Positions 8,153 through 17,476 of a stretch of DNA of 64,000 nt are shown here, piece after piece. Each line of letters begins with the position of its first letter. The stretch's first letter is position 1. Under the pieces are notes generated by a model. That model had not been told where the DNA came from and made no database searches. It saw only the letters and a program-made list of their open reading frames with translations. The stretch is from UBA8106 sp964569695 (GTDB lineage Bacteria; Acidobacteriota; Vicinamibacteria; Vicinamibacterales; UBA823). Made by a program: the position numbers and the translations under genes. Location of the stretch: positions 6,364 through 70,363 of the forward strand of contig CAZMUA010000016.1 in NCBI GenBank assembly GCA_964569695.1, in the 5' to 3' direction.

Positions 8153-9169
8153 TTATGGTGTGCTTAGAAAGGATCGAATCTCTTCAAAAGCACGGTCCTG
8201 TTCACATCGGAACGATTGGTGGCCGCAGTCGTTGTCAAAGACGAGCGTTTGTGAATTCGTTAATTCAGCAAAGGTTAGTGCTGGGCCCGGGGTGACCATA
8301 TGGTCATAGGTGCCCACGACAGCGAGTATCTCAGCTTTGACGGCGTCTGCAGTTACTTGCCATTCACCATCAAAGGATGTTGAAACGTCGTGTGCAATCA
8401 TAGCTTGGAGTTGAGCCACGCGGTCATTAATAGCGAGTGTCATGCCCCCTGCCCGTCCATCCTTCAGTAACGCGGCACCTTGGTCGTTGGGATCTTGTCG
8501 GGCATGGAAGTCCGGTGAGTATAGGGCAAGGTGGCTGATCATCCCGGCGACTTCAAGCGCGGTGGTTTCATTGCAGTCGCAATCGAGTGCCTGTTCCAAC
8601 GCTATCAATTGGGCAGTCCATAAGAGCAAGTCGTAGGAGGCCAGTCGTGGTGAACCAACAATCGGGACGGCGCGATCCATGAACTCCGGGTAGGCTGTGA
8701 CCCATTCGTAGGCTTGCATTCCACCCATGGAAATGCCGATGACCGCATGCAGATGGGTGATACCAAGCACTTCGGTCAGTAGTTGGTGTTGCGACTTCAC
8801 CATGTCACCAATGCTAACTACGGGAAAGTTACGTTGTGGTTGCTGGGTGCTATTGGATGGAGATGATGAGATTCCGTTAGCTAGGGCGTCAACGGTAATG
8901 AGAAAAAACTGTGAGGTATCGACTGCACCCACAGCATCGCTAGTGAAGAGCTCTTCGGATGTGCCGGTGAACCACGTTGGAAACAAAATAACGTTTGATC
9001 GGTCTGCGTTCAGAGTACCCGCGGTTCGATATGCGATTTTGGCATCTTGAATCACATCACCATTTTCGAGTTTAAAATTTCCCAAACTAGCAATTTGAAG
9101 TGGGGGAGCCTCGGCTGCATGAAGCGTTATCGAGAGCAGTAGACAGAGAAGCATGAAGACGGATCGCAT
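8153..9169 (-). CDS. Exported MetX-like alpha/beta hydrolase (homoserine O-acetyltransferase family)
   Basis: This 338-residue alpha/beta-hydrolase has a Sec signal (MRSVFMLLCLLLSITLHA-AEA). Family features are FKLENGDVIQDAKIAYRTAG, the nucleophile elbow GISMGGMQAYEW, the acid region VGTYDHMVTPG and the final histidine DCGHQSF. The MetX family includes homoserine acyltransferases, but the export signal argues against a biosynthetic role, so an esterase or acyltransferase on an extracytoplasmic substrate is more likely. ATG 9169 is chosen because GGAGGA precedes it; an in-frame start at 9334 would run 116 bases into the upstream gene. It lies 49 bases after the DsbD-like gene, probably in one operon. 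Confidence 0.88.
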   Translation of the reverse strand: MRSVFMLLCLLLSITLHAAEAPPLQIASLGNFKLENGDVIQDAKIAYRTAGTLNADRSNVILFPTWFTGTSEELFTSDAVGAVDTSQFFLITVDALANGISSSPSNSTQQPQRNFPVVSIGDMVKSQHQLLTEVLGITHLHAVIGISMGGMQAYEWVTAYPEFMDRAVPIVGSPRLASYDLLLWTAQLIALEQALDCDCNETTALEVAGMISHLALYSPDFHARQDPNDQGAALLKDGRAGGMTLAINDRVAQLQAMIAHDVSTSFDGEWQVTADAVKAEILAVVGTYDHMVTPGPALTFAELTNSQTLVFDNDCGHQSFRCEQDRAFEEIRSFLSTP

Positions 9170-9218
9170 AATATTTTGTTTCCTCCAGTTATTTAGGACT
9201 CGGTAATGATAAATGTTT

Positions 9219-10208
9219 TTAACCTTCTGATAGTTGTTCGAGGTCAACCGATAGTTCAGCTGCAAGGCGCTCTCCATTTGGGCTCGTGTATGTGACGACT
9301 CCTGTAATTGCTTGGACTTCGAACGAGAACTCACTTAAAGAACGGTTGTCGTTCGTTGGCCGGTTGAACACCACCTCCGTGCGATGTTGGGTTGTCCTCC
9401 ACTCGCTAGTTGGGAATACAGCGGCGGTGACCTGGCTTGGGAACCATTCAATATTGTAAGGAAGCACTGTCCATTGCAGAATCATCTCTGGTTTGTCCAT
9501 GGTCGTAGGCGTGTGCACACCTGTCCGTAGTTCTGCACTGAAAGGCCGGTTTGGTGCATCGAGACGGGTGGGAACTCGAGTAGACCAATTCTCAAAACGC
9601 GCAACGTTACCATGATTAATGAGCCGTGTTCCTGATATTGAGACTGGTAGTAGTAATTCAATGAATGCTTGTCCGGGTAGGCACTCTTCTTTACACGCCA
9701 GCCAATTCACAGTGGCCGTTAAATGCCATTCATGATCTGGATCATGGTTGGAGGACTGCACGTCGGTCTGTAGCAAAACCTGATCGCGATAGCCATAGCC
9801 ATCTATTGCGTCTGGTGACCTGACTCGAATAGGGGATGGCCAGCGAAGCCGACCATGTACAAAATCAGGAGGTAATGCGAAATCAACCTGAGTCGGGTCA
9901 CCAGATGCACCTGGATTTTTCCAGTAGATAAACCATCCAGGTTCGATGTCAAGCAGGACTCCAAGTTTAAAGTCGTTTCCAGACTGTATGATGGAAACAT
10001 CGGCAATCAGCTCGACGTTCACCGGTGATGCTTGTGGTGCGAGGGGTCTGATCTCAGCCAGTTCCTGATTTTGAGCACTCGGTTCCAAATCGGTTTCGGA
10101 CGGACTTCCACATCCAAAAGAAACACCGAGTATTAAGGTGCTAGTCGTAAGGCTTACGAGTGCGCTGTGGTTAAAGGCTCTCACATTTTTCGAGGCTTGG
10201 TAGGACAT
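9219..10208 (-). CDS. Stand-alone DsbD N-terminal (alpha) domain lipoprotein
   Basis: This 329-residue protein has a lipoprotein-like signal (LILGVSFGC, candidate lipid Cys33) and one DsbD_N-type domain. Recognisable parts are VELIADVSIIQSGNDFKLGV, LDIEPGWFIYWKNPGASG, LRWPSPIR and the two-cysteine motif WLACKEECLPG. In full DsbD the alpha domain relays electrons from a membrane beta domain to periplasmic oxidoreductases. Here neither the membrane domain nor the C-terminal thioredoxin domain is present in this gene or its neighbours. It may work with a partner encoded elsewhere, or in copper handling as in ScsB-like proteins. It is probably co-transcribed with the downstream MetX-like gene. 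Confidence 0.8.
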   Translation of the reverse strand: MSYQASKNVRAFNHSALVSLTTSTLILGVSFGCGSPSETDLEPSAQNQELAEIRPLAPQASPVNVELIADVSIIQSGNDFKLGVLLDIEPGWFIYWKNPGASGDPTQVDFALPPDFVHGRLRWPSPIRVRSPDAIDGYGYRDQVLLQTDVQSSNHDPDHEWHLTATVNWLACKEECLPGQAFIELLLPVSISGTRLINHGNVARFENWSTRVPTRLDAPNRPFSAELRTGVHTPTTMDKPEMILQWTVLPYNIEWFPSQVTAAVFPTSEWRTTQHRTEVVFNRPTNDNRSLSEFSFEVQAITGVVTYTSPNGERLAAELSVDLEQLSEG

Positions 10209-10384
10209 GTCGAAAGCTTAAGGCTAAAGGCTGTTTATCTCTGAAGTCAACCCAAGGTTGCCTCAGAAAACAACAATTTTTGTACTTTTTGAACAGTCGA
10301 TGGTTTGAGGTCCTCCTTGTGATATTTTTCTTGGACATATGCGTGTTTCGTTGATTGACTGGACTGGCCCAAGGGAGGCTTCGA

Positions 10385-12745
10385 ATGTTTTTTTGGTTGA
10401 ATGGAATCATTGCACGGGTGCTACTGATCGGACTAATTTCTGTTGGCACTGCCCTTTCGGTAATTGCACAGGATAGGCTGTCAGCTGGCGTCGAAGCACT
10501 CACGGCAGAAGATTATGCCCAAGCCGAACAATTCATGAGCTATAACACCGCACCCCTAGTCTCCGGTGCGACCGTGCTGCCAACTTGGCTTGAGAATGAT
10601 CGTTTTTGGTACCGCAATATAACAAATGAGGGTACCGAGTTTGTGTTGGTTGATCCTCTTGAGGGTACACGTCAATTGGCATTTGATCATGCTCGCCTGG
10701 CCGAAGCGCTATCGGCAGCGACTAACTCCACATACCGTGCCGAGACGCTCCCGTTTGAAGTTTTCGATTTTGCATCTGACGGCCAGACCGTTGTATTCGA
10801 GCTTGATGATCAGGCGTGGCGTTGCGATGTAGGGGTGGTTGAATGTGTGACCGGGACGCAAGCCGCATCAGGGTCAAATGAACAATCTCGAAATGATGCT
10901 ATATCCCCAGACGGCAGTCTTGCTGCATATCTTCACGATCACAACATTTGGGTACGGAATCAGGAAACAGGTGAGGAAACACAAATCACCTTCGACGGTG
11001 TCGAAGACCTTGCCTATGCCACTGACAATGCAGGCTGGCGTAGAAGTGATCGTCCAATCGTAGTGTGGTCTCCAGATTCCAAGAAGCTGGCTACCTTTGT
11101 GCAAGATCAGCAAGATGTGGGGAGGATGCACCTTGTGGAAACCCGGGTAGGGCACCCGATCCTCCATTCGTGGGTGTATCCGCTTCCTGGTGATGACGTC
11201 ATCACAACAATTCAGCGGGTCGTGGTAGATGTCGAGGAAAAGCGCGTTATACGTTTCTTGATGCCGGCTGACCAACACCGGTCCACACTCTGTGACGATC
11301 TGCCATGTCGAGGTGTGTGGCGCGACGTCCAATGGCATCCGGATAGTTCTCGTGTGGCCTTTGTCTCAACGTCTCGCGATCACAAACAGGCGCACTTGAG
11401 GATTGCTGATGCAATGACTGGAGAGATTCGTGACTTGTTCGAAGAGGTTGTCGAGACGTTCTTTGAATCAGGCAATGGGATGGTGAATTGGCGTTACTTG
11501 CCACGTTCTAACGAGATCATTTGGTTTTCGCAGCGTGATGAGTGGGGCCATCTTTATCTCTACGACCTTCAGTCAGGAGAATTGAAGAAGCAAATTACAA
11601 CTGGTGTTGGTAACGTGACGCAGTTGTTACGGGTCGACGAAGAAAACCGTTTACTGTATTTTCTTGGTGTCGGACGAGAACCCGGACGGAATCCCTACTA
11701 TCGTCATCTTTATCGTGTTGGTTTCGATGGTCAGCAACTGAAGTTGTTAACCCCTGAGGACGGCGATCACAATGTGACACTTTCGCCATCGGGTCAATTT
11801 TTCATTGATCGTAATTCAGAACCAGATGTACCACCGGTTGCAACACTACGAGCGGCAGACGGCCAAGACATATTAACGTTAGAGCAAGCGGACATCACTC
11901 GACTAACTGCCACGGGCTGGCGCCCACCGCTTCCATTCACGGTCAAGGCGCGGGATGGCGTAACTGATTTACATGGTCTTCTGTTTCGACCAACCAATTT
12001 TGATGAAAATCGTCAATATCCGATCATTAATCAAATTTATCCTGGCCCCCAAACAGGAAGTGTCCGTGGTCGTAGCTTTGCAGCTTCGCGTGGAGATGCG
12101 CAGGCACTGGCCGAACTAGGTTTTGTTGTGGTGCAGATCGATGGGATGGGTACACCTTGGCGTTCTAAATCATTTCATGAGGCGTATTACGGCGACATGG
12201 GAGATAACACGTTACCAGATCAGGTGACAGGTATGCAGCAATTGGCTGCACGGTTTGCATGGATTGATCTTGAACGGGCCGGCATTTATGGCCACTCAGG
12301 TGGTGGCTATGCAACGGCGGCAGCTATGTTTAGGTACCCTGATTTCTTTAAAGTTGGTGTTTCTGGAGCGGGGAATCATGACAACCGCGTCTATGAAGAT
12401 GATTGGGGAGAGAAGTGGCAGGGTTTGCTGACTCGCTCTGCGGACGGTTCGACCAACTACGATAATCAGGCCAATCAGAACATTGCAGAAAATCTATCGG
12501 GTAAACTGCTTCTCGCTCATGGGACGATGGACACCAACGTACCCGTGTACAACACCTTACTCGTCGTCGATGCGTTGATTAAGGCAAACAAGGATTTTGA
12601 TTTACTACTACTCCCAAATCGCGGACATGGTTTTGGCAATGAGCCCTACTGGATCCGGAAGCGATGGGATTATTTTGTCAGGCACTTACTCGGGGCAGAA
12701 CCTCCCCAAGGATATGCACTTCGACCGGCTTCGAGTACTCGCTAA
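10385..12745 (+). CDS. Secreted dipeptidyl peptidase IV / prolyl oligopeptidase (S9 family)
   Basis: This 786-residue serine peptidase has a Sec signal (about 1-29, ending SVIAQD). An N-terminal beta-propeller follows (about 60-510; ISPDGSLAAYLHDHNIWV, WSPDSKKLATFVQD, WHPDSSRVAFVSTSRDH). The C-terminal alpha/beta-hydrolase domain has IYGHSGGGYATAAAM with nucleophile S638, the acid in HGTMDTNVP and the histidine in LPNRGHGFG. It cleaves dipeptides or short peptides outside the cytoplasm, probably for peptide nutrition. ATG 10385 is chosen over an in-frame TTG at 10355 because GGGAGG lies 7 nt upstream. It is transcribed divergently from the DsbD-like gene across about 176 bases that hold no other gene. 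Confidence 0.93.
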   Translation: MFFWLNGIIARVLLIGLISVGTALSVIAQDRLSAGVEALTAEDYAQAEQFMSYNTAPLVSGATVLPTWLENDRFWYRNITNEGTEFVLVDPLEGTRQLAFDHARLAEALSAATNSTYRAETLPFEVFDFASDGQTVVFELDDQAWRCDVGVVECVTGTQAASGSNEQSRNDAISPDGSLAAYLHDHNIWVRNQETGEETQITFDGVEDLAYATDNAGWRRSDRPIVVWSPDSKKLATFVQDQQDVGRMHLVETRVGHPILHSWVYPLPGDDVITTIQRVVVDVEEKRVIRFLMPADQHRSTLCDDLPCRGVWRDVQWHPDSSRVAFVSTSRDHKQAHLRIADAMTGEIRDLFEEVVETFFESGNGMVNWRYLPRSNEIIWFSQRDEWGHLYLYDLQSGELKKQITTGVGNVTQLLRVDEENRLLYFLGVGREPGRNPYYRHLYRVGFDGQQLKLLTPEDGDHNVTLSPSGQFFIDRNSEPDVPPVATLRAADGQDILTLEQADITRLTATGWRPPLPFTVKARDGVTDLHGLLFRPTNFDENRQYPIINQIYPGPQTGSVRGRSFAASRGDAQALAELGFVVVQIDGMGTPWRSKSFHEAYYGDMGDNTLPDQVTGMQQLAARFAWIDLERAGIYGHSGGGYATAAAMFRYPDFFKVGVSGAGNHDNRVYEDDWGEKWQGLLTRSADGSTNYDNQANQNIAENLSGKLLLAHGTMDTNVPVYNTLLVVDALIKANKDFDLLLLPNRGHGFGNEPYWIRKRWDYFVRHLLGAEPPQGYALRPASSTR

Positions 12746-12759
12746 ATCATGCCTCGCGC

Positions 12760-14007
12760 TTATTGCGTAATTGTTGCGTTCACTAGTTGGGCAATTGCCG
12801 CGAGGGTGGTTTGTGCGGAAGCCAACCCTAATCGAAAGTCGTCGTCTGTGAATGTGTCAAACACATCAGTGGGCTGATGCCAATGTGGGTCCCAGCCGGC
12901 ACCGATGTGAGCGCCACGTTCATTCTCCCGTAAGCTGATGGCCGGCACCAGGTCCATAAAAGGGGTTGAATCGGTATTGGTCATGTGCGGACCAACCGTG
13001 GCTGGATAATCGGTTGCGTATGCATCATTGGTGGCCTTGAAAAAGAAAGCGAGAGCCCGAGCCTCAGCCGCCAATTCCGCAGTGGATTGGAATTCAATAT
13101 TGATGTCCGCTTCAGGTCGTTGGTCTGGACTGACGGTTCCGTCGGCCCGTGGCGCACCGTGATCGAAGAGCATCATGTCGTGTTGCACCATGCCGAGCCA
13201 TCGCGGTTCTGGATAGTTACCAGAACCCGGTGGGACTTCTTGCCCCTGTAATGCTGCTCGTTGTTCGACGTACGCTCGACTTCCGTTGAGGCCTGTTTCT
13301 TCGTTGTTCCAGAGGGCAAAGCGGATCGACCGCTCGGTCTGGACATCAGGAGCGTTAAAAATACGTGCCAATTCCAGCACAATTGCCGTGCCAGAGCCAT
13401 CGTCGTTGGCGGCCTCTCCCCATCCATGGCCGTCCATATGGGCACCGATAATGTACATTTCACCGGGATTCGTCGTTCCGATTTTCGTGCAATAGACTTC
13501 CTGTCGTGGACCATTAGTCGCTGGTTCACGATTTATTTCACGTAAACGTTCGTTGGGCTGCTTCAGTGGATCGGTATTCACGCCAGTGGCTCCCCGATAA
13601 CCAAAGATTGAACTTCCTCCAGGACCTGAGCCGTTCCGCCCAATCTGTTTGCCTGTTGCCGTGGGGCCATCGACATTTAATGGATTTTGCGATCGGCGGC
13701 CTGATGACCTGTTGCGTGGAGCTGGATCGTGGATGTAGTCAATTCGTTCAGTGGTCGTACAGCCGACACTTTGCAGCTGAGCTTCAATCCAATCAATCGC
13801 CTGACGATTGCGTTCAGTGCCTTGCCGTCGATCGCCGAACTGGGTCAATCCTTTAAGCGTCGTCTTGTACTGCGTCAAATCTAGCCGGCTTACCAAGGTT
13901 CTGACGTCCTCGTTGTTCGGATCAGGTTGCTGCGCTTGCGCCGTGGTTACTGAGGAGGTCGCGACTAGGAGCAGGGAAGTGATCACAAGAAAAACGTTTG
14001 TTCGCAT
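12760..14007 (-). CDS. Secreted M28-family zinc aminopeptidase
   Basis: This 415-residue protein has a Sec signal (MRTNVFLVITSLLLVATSS, cleaved near AQAQQ) and the M28 co-catalytic zinc site: IIGAHMDGHGWGEAANDDGSG, FALWNNEETGLNGS, the later metal Asp in MTNTDSTPFMD, and HWHQPTDVFD near the C-terminus. It removes N-terminal residues from peptides in the periplasm or outside. A proline/glycine/arginine-rich insert sits at about residues 105-160. ATG 14007 is preferred because an upstream in-frame ATG at 14082 would overlap the cupin gene and place charged sequence before the signal. It lies 28 bases after the cupin gene and converges on the S9 peptidase with 14 bases between stops. Confidence 0.93.
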   Translation of the reverse strand: MRTNVFLVITSLLLVATSSVTTAQAQQPDPNNEDVRTLVSRLDLTQYKTTLKGLTQFGDRRQGTERNRQAIDWIEAQLQSVGCTTTERIDYIHDPAPRNRSSGRRSQNPLNVDGPTATGKQIGRNGSGPGGSSIFGYRGATGVNTDPLKQPNERLREINREPATNGPRQEVYCTKIGTTNPGEMYIIGAHMDGHGWGEAANDDGSGTAIVLELARIFNAPDVQTERSIRFALWNNEETGLNGSRAYVEQRAALQGQEVPPGSGNYPEPRWLGMVQHDMMLFDHGAPRADGTVSPDQRPEADINIEFQSTAELAAEARALAFFFKATNDAYATDYPATVGPHMTNTDSTPFMDLVPAISLRENERGAHIGAGWDPHWHQPTDVFDTFTDDDFRLGLASAQTTLAAIAQLVNATITQ

Positions 14008-14035
14008 GACGTGAAACCTTTCTTGTCTACCTTTG

Positions 14036-14605
14036 TCAGTTATCCTGAAGTGCCGGATTAATATACCCCGCTGGTAACACACGGTCAGGGTCAGGTCGGA
14101 TACTCAGATACGTGACGTGATCTTCAACGTGTTGCCAGCCATGAAACAATCCTGCTGGAATGACGATAATGTCGCCTGCTGACACCTGACGACTATACCC
14201 ATCACGTGTGGTCGCCGAAGCACCTGGCCCTGCGAGGATGGTTACCGAGTCGCTGTCGGGTGGTCGGGCGACTACATCGAGTAAGGTACCGCCTGTTGTC
14301 AGCGTTCCAGATCCTGACACGACATAGTACACCTCAGTGACTTTTGAATGCGTAAAGCCGGTAACGGCAGTTCCATCAGGCGCTACAGGACCACGATGCA
14401 GGATCCCGATCGCGACCTGCGAATGTCCGGTATCGATGACCCTGACCTGTCGATCGACACCGCCATCAGGGCTGTTAAGCACCGCCTCAATCTCGGCCTT
14501 AAGAATGTCGGTTGCTGGCAACGCGTCTGCAGTTTCCTGAGCCATCGCGACGACCGGCAGTGATAGGGTGCAGCAAATCAGTATCGTCAGTAAATTTCTT
14601 GGCAT
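14036..14605 (-). CDS. Secreted cupin-domain protein
   Basis: This 189-residue protein has a Sec signal (MPRNLLTILICCTLSLPVVAMA-QE) and one cupin barrel. Cupin motif 1 is around FTHSKVTEVYYVVSGSGTL and motif 2 around AGDIIVIPAGLFHGWQHV. Potential metal ligands are His in FTHS, Glu in TEVYYV and His in LFHGWQ. It may bind or convert a small organic acid or sugar; no substrate can be named. The start at 14605 has GGAG 7 nt upstream; a longer form from 14638 would only add a charged tail before the signal. It sits between the RraA-like and M28 genes in a minus-strand run with gaps of 28-56 bases. Confidence 0.82.
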   Translation of the reverse strand: MPRNLLTILICCTLSLPVVAMAQETADALPATDILKAEIEAVLNSPDGGVDRQVRVIDTGHSQVAIGILHRGPVAPDGTAVTGFTHSKVTEVYYVVSGSGTLTTGGTLLDVVARPPDSDSVTILAGPGASATTRDGYSRQVSAGDIIVIPAGLFHGWQHVEDHVTYLSIRPDPDRVLPAGYINPALQDN

Positions 14606-14661
14606 TCTGATACTCCAAGTGTCTCTTTTCCTGGGCAATCTTCGACTAATGCGAAAACGGT

Positions 14662-15549
14662 TTAAGGGTCTGGTGGCGTACGAGAACGGCGTTCGTATTG
14701 TTGTCTAAGTTCTGGAGAAAGAGGATAGACGTCGCGAAAACGATGATCTCGCGACCGCAAGAGTTCACGCTGATAATCCTCCGCCAAATCTCCTGCGGCT
14801 GCCTGTTCGAGGATCGTTTCCACGAGGTGAGCTGGGAAAAACAGGATTCCTTCTTCTTCTGCGACGACGATATCTCCAGGCAATACGGTGACCGTGCCGA
14901 AACGAATTGGCGTGTTCCAGTCTGCGCCGAGCCAGCTCGTGGTATGTACGTCGAAGAATCGCGCAAACACCGGAAAGTCTGCGAAGTCATCTCCTTGGAG
15001 TTCACGAAGGTCGCGGCTCCCACCATCGATCACCACACCCGAAACTCCCCGCAGCTTGATCCCAAGAGCCCCCATGTCGCCAAATAAATTGTGGCCGTCA
15101 TTGCCTCCGAGGTCTGCAACAATCACATCACTTGGTTGAGCTTCTTCTGCTGCTCGCGCGTAGTACCGACGGTCCCAGTCACCTTCTTTGGCGAGTGTAT
15201 CAATCGCGTCGACAAAGTCAGGACGTGGAGGGAGGAACCGCATCGTTAAAGCACGACCAACAAGCCGAGTCCCAGGTTGGGTACTAGTAAACCCTCGGAC
15301 ATAGTTGACTTTATAGTCGCCGAGTGCTCCCCAAATTTTTTCAATTTGCAGTGTTTTCAGTTGGTCGAGTTGTGCTTGGGTCACGGTCGTCCGTTGCGAA
15401 TCAAGTACGTCCATAATTGCGGAATAAGACGTTCGATTGGCACGAAAGCCGTCTGGAACTGGGACCGGAGCCTGGAGTTCTTGTGCGAAGCTATTCGCTC
15501 CAATGAGAAGGTATGAAAACGCAAGCAACGAGAGGACCCATGAACGCAT
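14662..15549 (-). CDS. Exported RraA-family protein (aldolase/decarboxylase-like)
   Basis: This 295-residue protein has a Sec signal (residues 1-23, MRSWVLSLLAFSYLLIGANSFA) and an RraA/HMG-aldolase fold: GRALTMRFLPPRPD, DVIVADLGGNDGHNLFGDMGA, the signature GVVIDGGSRDLREL, and VLPGDIVVAEEEGILFFP. RraA-like proteins with G-x(20)-R-D-like sites act as metal-dependent 4-hydroxy-4-methyl-2-oxoglutarate/oxaloacetate aldolases, while true RraA inhibits RNase E. The signal peptide makes RNase regulation very unlikely. The C-terminal tail is highly charged. AAGGAG precedes the ATG. It is the first gene of a probable RraA/cupin/M28 run. Confidence 0.88.
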   Translation of the reverse strand: MRSWVLSLLAFSYLLIGANSFAQELQAPVPVPDGFRANRTSYSAIMDVLDSQRTTVTQAQLDQLKTLQIEKIWGALGDYKVNYVRGFTSTQPGTRLVGRALTMRFLPPRPDFVDAIDTLAKEGDWDRRYYARAAEEAQPSDVIVADLGGNDGHNLFGDMGALGIKLRGVSGVVIDGGSRDLRELQGDDFADFPVFARFFDVHTTSWLGADWNTPIRFGTVTVLPGDIVVAEEEGILFFPAHLVETILEQAAAGDLAEDYQRELLRSRDHRFRDVYPLSPELRQQYERRSRTPPDP

Positions 15550-15646
15550 GAACAGTCTCCTTGAAGGGGCAAACCATGCTGGAATGCGAGCAGAACTATC
15601 CTATGAAACGTAAGAGCCTTTGAACGGCTACAGGACCACGTGTGTG

Positions 15647-16534
15647 TTATTGCTCCGCGTTAAGTTCAGCGTAGATTGCTTCGACATTGGCTGCAGCGCT
15701 GGCGATTTGACCCACTTGCAATTGGTAGTCGGCATAGCGGGCTGGCAAGTTCAGCGACTCGGTGGTCTCTTGCGCCGACTTACCCTCGGCCATACCGCGT
15801 CGCACTGCTGCGAGGAAATCACGGTTGAATTCTCCGAACTCTCGGAAATCGGCCCAGCTTGAGATTTCGCGGTGTCCAGGGATTACAGTATCGACGCCAG
15901 TAATGCCGTCTGCAGCCCCTAACACCGTATCCGGGTACTCGACGCCACTGCCACCGTTGTTGGTGTCAATGAATGGCGTTCCTTTCCAAGCAAATAGATC
16001 GCCCGTATGGGCTACGCCCAGCGAGGGAAAGACGATAATGGCGTCACCATTCGTGTGGCCTCTCCCAAAGTAATACAGATCGATTTGGTCGTCTCCCTCA
16101 AGCAGTGTGAGTGTGTTGTCAAAGGTTCGACTTGGTAAATACTGTTGCCCTGCCGCAGTCTGAAACTGTTCCATCTTTTCCATGTTGATCTTGGTATTCG
16201 CATGCGCAACTACTTCGACTGGCTGTGCAAAATCCGTATTACTACCCACATGATCAAAATGCGTATGGGTATTGAGAATCATCGTGACTGGTTGGTCAGT
16301 TACGGTCCGAATCTTGTCAAGAATCGCATTCCCCCAATTGGGCACTTTGGTGTCGACCACCACCACACCGTTCTCTGTAACAAACGCCGCAGTATTGCCA
16401 CCCCCACCCGTAATGACGTACAGGTTGTCTTTCACCTGTTCGATTTCAGCGACGTTCTCTTGGGCACCTGGCCCAGTCACTATGGCCACCACGCCTACAG
16501 CGATCAGTACAATCGATGCCAGAGCTCGCTTCAT
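15647..16534 (-). CDS. Exported MBL-fold hydrolase (paralogue of 1911-2807)
   Basis: This 295-residue protein has a Sec signal (MKRALASIVLIAVGVVAIVTG-PGAQ) and the MBL zinc motif NTHTHFDHVGSN (H90, H92, D94, H95), with VAHANT, GRGHTNGDAIIV, HTGDLF and IPGHREISSW. It aligns end to end with the other MBL protein in this window, with identical blocks such as EQVKDNLYVITGGGGNTAAF and DDQIDLYYFGRGHT, so the two are recent or strongly conserved paralogues. The main difference at the active site is THFDH here against THGDH there. GGGAGG lies 7-8 nt before the ATG. The gap of 97 bases to the RraA-like gene suggests a separate unit. Confidence 0.9.
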   Translation of the reverse strand: MKRALASIVLIAVGVVAIVTGPGAQENVAEIEQVKDNLYVITGGGGNTAAFVTENGVVVVDTKVPNWGNAILDKIRTVTDQPVTMILNTHTHFDHVGSNTDFAQPVEVVAHANTKINMEKMEQFQTAAGQQYLPSRTFDNTLTLLEGDDQIDLYYFGRGHTNGDAIIVFPSLGVAHTGDLFAWKGTPFIDTNNGGSGVEYPDTVLGAADGITGVDTVIPGHREISSWADFREFGEFNRDFLAAVRRGMAEGKSAQETTESLNLPARYADYQLQVGQIASAAANVEAIYAELNAEQ

Positions 16535-16645
16535 TATTCGCCTCCCAAGAAAAATGTGTACAACAGCGGAAGTATACCTGAGTCTGGTTCGGAACAGCCA
16601 GAGACTCCGTCACTTTCCCTGTTTAGCTTGTTGCTAGGTATCACC

Positions 16646-17332
16646 TTAGCGGGTCCGTGGTGAGGTGCCAAGTACGTCTCCTTCCGTCGTCACGCCTAAG
16701 CCATTGAGCACACGGTTTGCATAATTAAAGTAGGACACCACCTGATTCGCTTCAAGAATCTCACCATCTGTCGCACCGGCGCTCCGGAGTCGCTCAATAT
16801 CTCCTTTTTCGAGATGTCTCGGTGTGAGGGTGAGTTGTCGCGCGTAATGGAGTAAGGCGAGTTCCTTTCCTGAAAAGGCCATAGCGGGTTGATCGCTTTC
16901 GAGCGCTTCAAGAATCGTATCCGTTCGTTTGTCCTGATTTAACGCATGACGAAGCCCAAGAGCATGATGTGCCACACTGTAGTCCCCGTGGTTTAAAAGA
17001 CTCGTGTAGACACCAAGTGTTTCAAGAAACCATGCCGGCAGTTGATTCGCTGGGTCATGCAGCACAGAGCGGTACAGCGTGTAGTGACCTTCCAGGGTGT
17101 GAGGGCGAAGGCTGTGCACCTTCACCACATTGTCAATATTTCCGCTAGCGCCACCAACGATATCGTAGAGGCGCCGAAGCTCACCTTGGGATGCCTCGTA
17201 AGGCACTACACGAATCCAACTGAAGGGTACAGTGACCCCTTGCGAGTCGCTGTCCGATTGCTCAGTGGCAGGTATGGGCAGACTCAGCAGCAAAAACCCC
17301 ATGGTGAGTAACAAGCTGGGCTTCGAACACAT
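16646..17332 (-). CDS. Exported AhpD/carboxymuconolactone-decarboxylase-like protein lacking the CxxC pair
   Basis: This 228-residue protein has a Sec signal (MCSKPSLLLTMGFLLLSLPIPA) and an all-helical domain resembling the 'peroxidase-related enzyme' branch of the AhpD/CMD superfamily: KVHSLRPHTLEGHYTLYRSVLH, LETLGVYTSLLNHGDYSVAHHA, LLHYARQLTLTPRHL, EILEANQVVSYFNYANRVLNGLG. In AhpD-type enzymes the helix before VAHH carries GCxYC; here that stretch reads HGDYS, so both redox cysteines are absent. A peroxidase/disulfide function is therefore unlikely; some other lyase or ligand-binding role is possible. ATG 17332 has GAGGTG 5 nt upstream. Confidence 0.8.
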   Translation of the reverse strand: MCSKPSLLLTMGFLLLSLPIPATEQSDSDSQGVTVPFSWIRVVPYEASQGELRRLYDIVGGASGNIDNVVKVHSLRPHTLEGHYTLYRSVLHDPANQLPAWFLETLGVYTSLLNHGDYSVAHHALGLRHALNQDKRTDTILEALESDQPAMAFSGKELALLHYARQLTLTPRHLEKGDIERLRSAGATDGEILEANQVVSYFNYANRVLNGLGVTTEGDVLGTSPRTR

Positions 17333-17476
17333 GACACACCTCACTTCAAGCAACTAGGTTAGAGACTTTTGCCATAACACCCTCGAACCCTGTTTTCGGT
17401 CCGGGTGACTAAAAAAAGTATACCTTGACGTACTGGGGGTCGTAAGTTGAGATAGGAGTTACAGCAGGAGGAGTGC

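Noticed and set aside
9170..9334. In-frame N-terminal extension of the MetX-like gene
   Set aside because: It would overlap the DsbD-like gene by 116 bases and hide the signal peptide; ATG 9169 has a strong ribosome-binding site.
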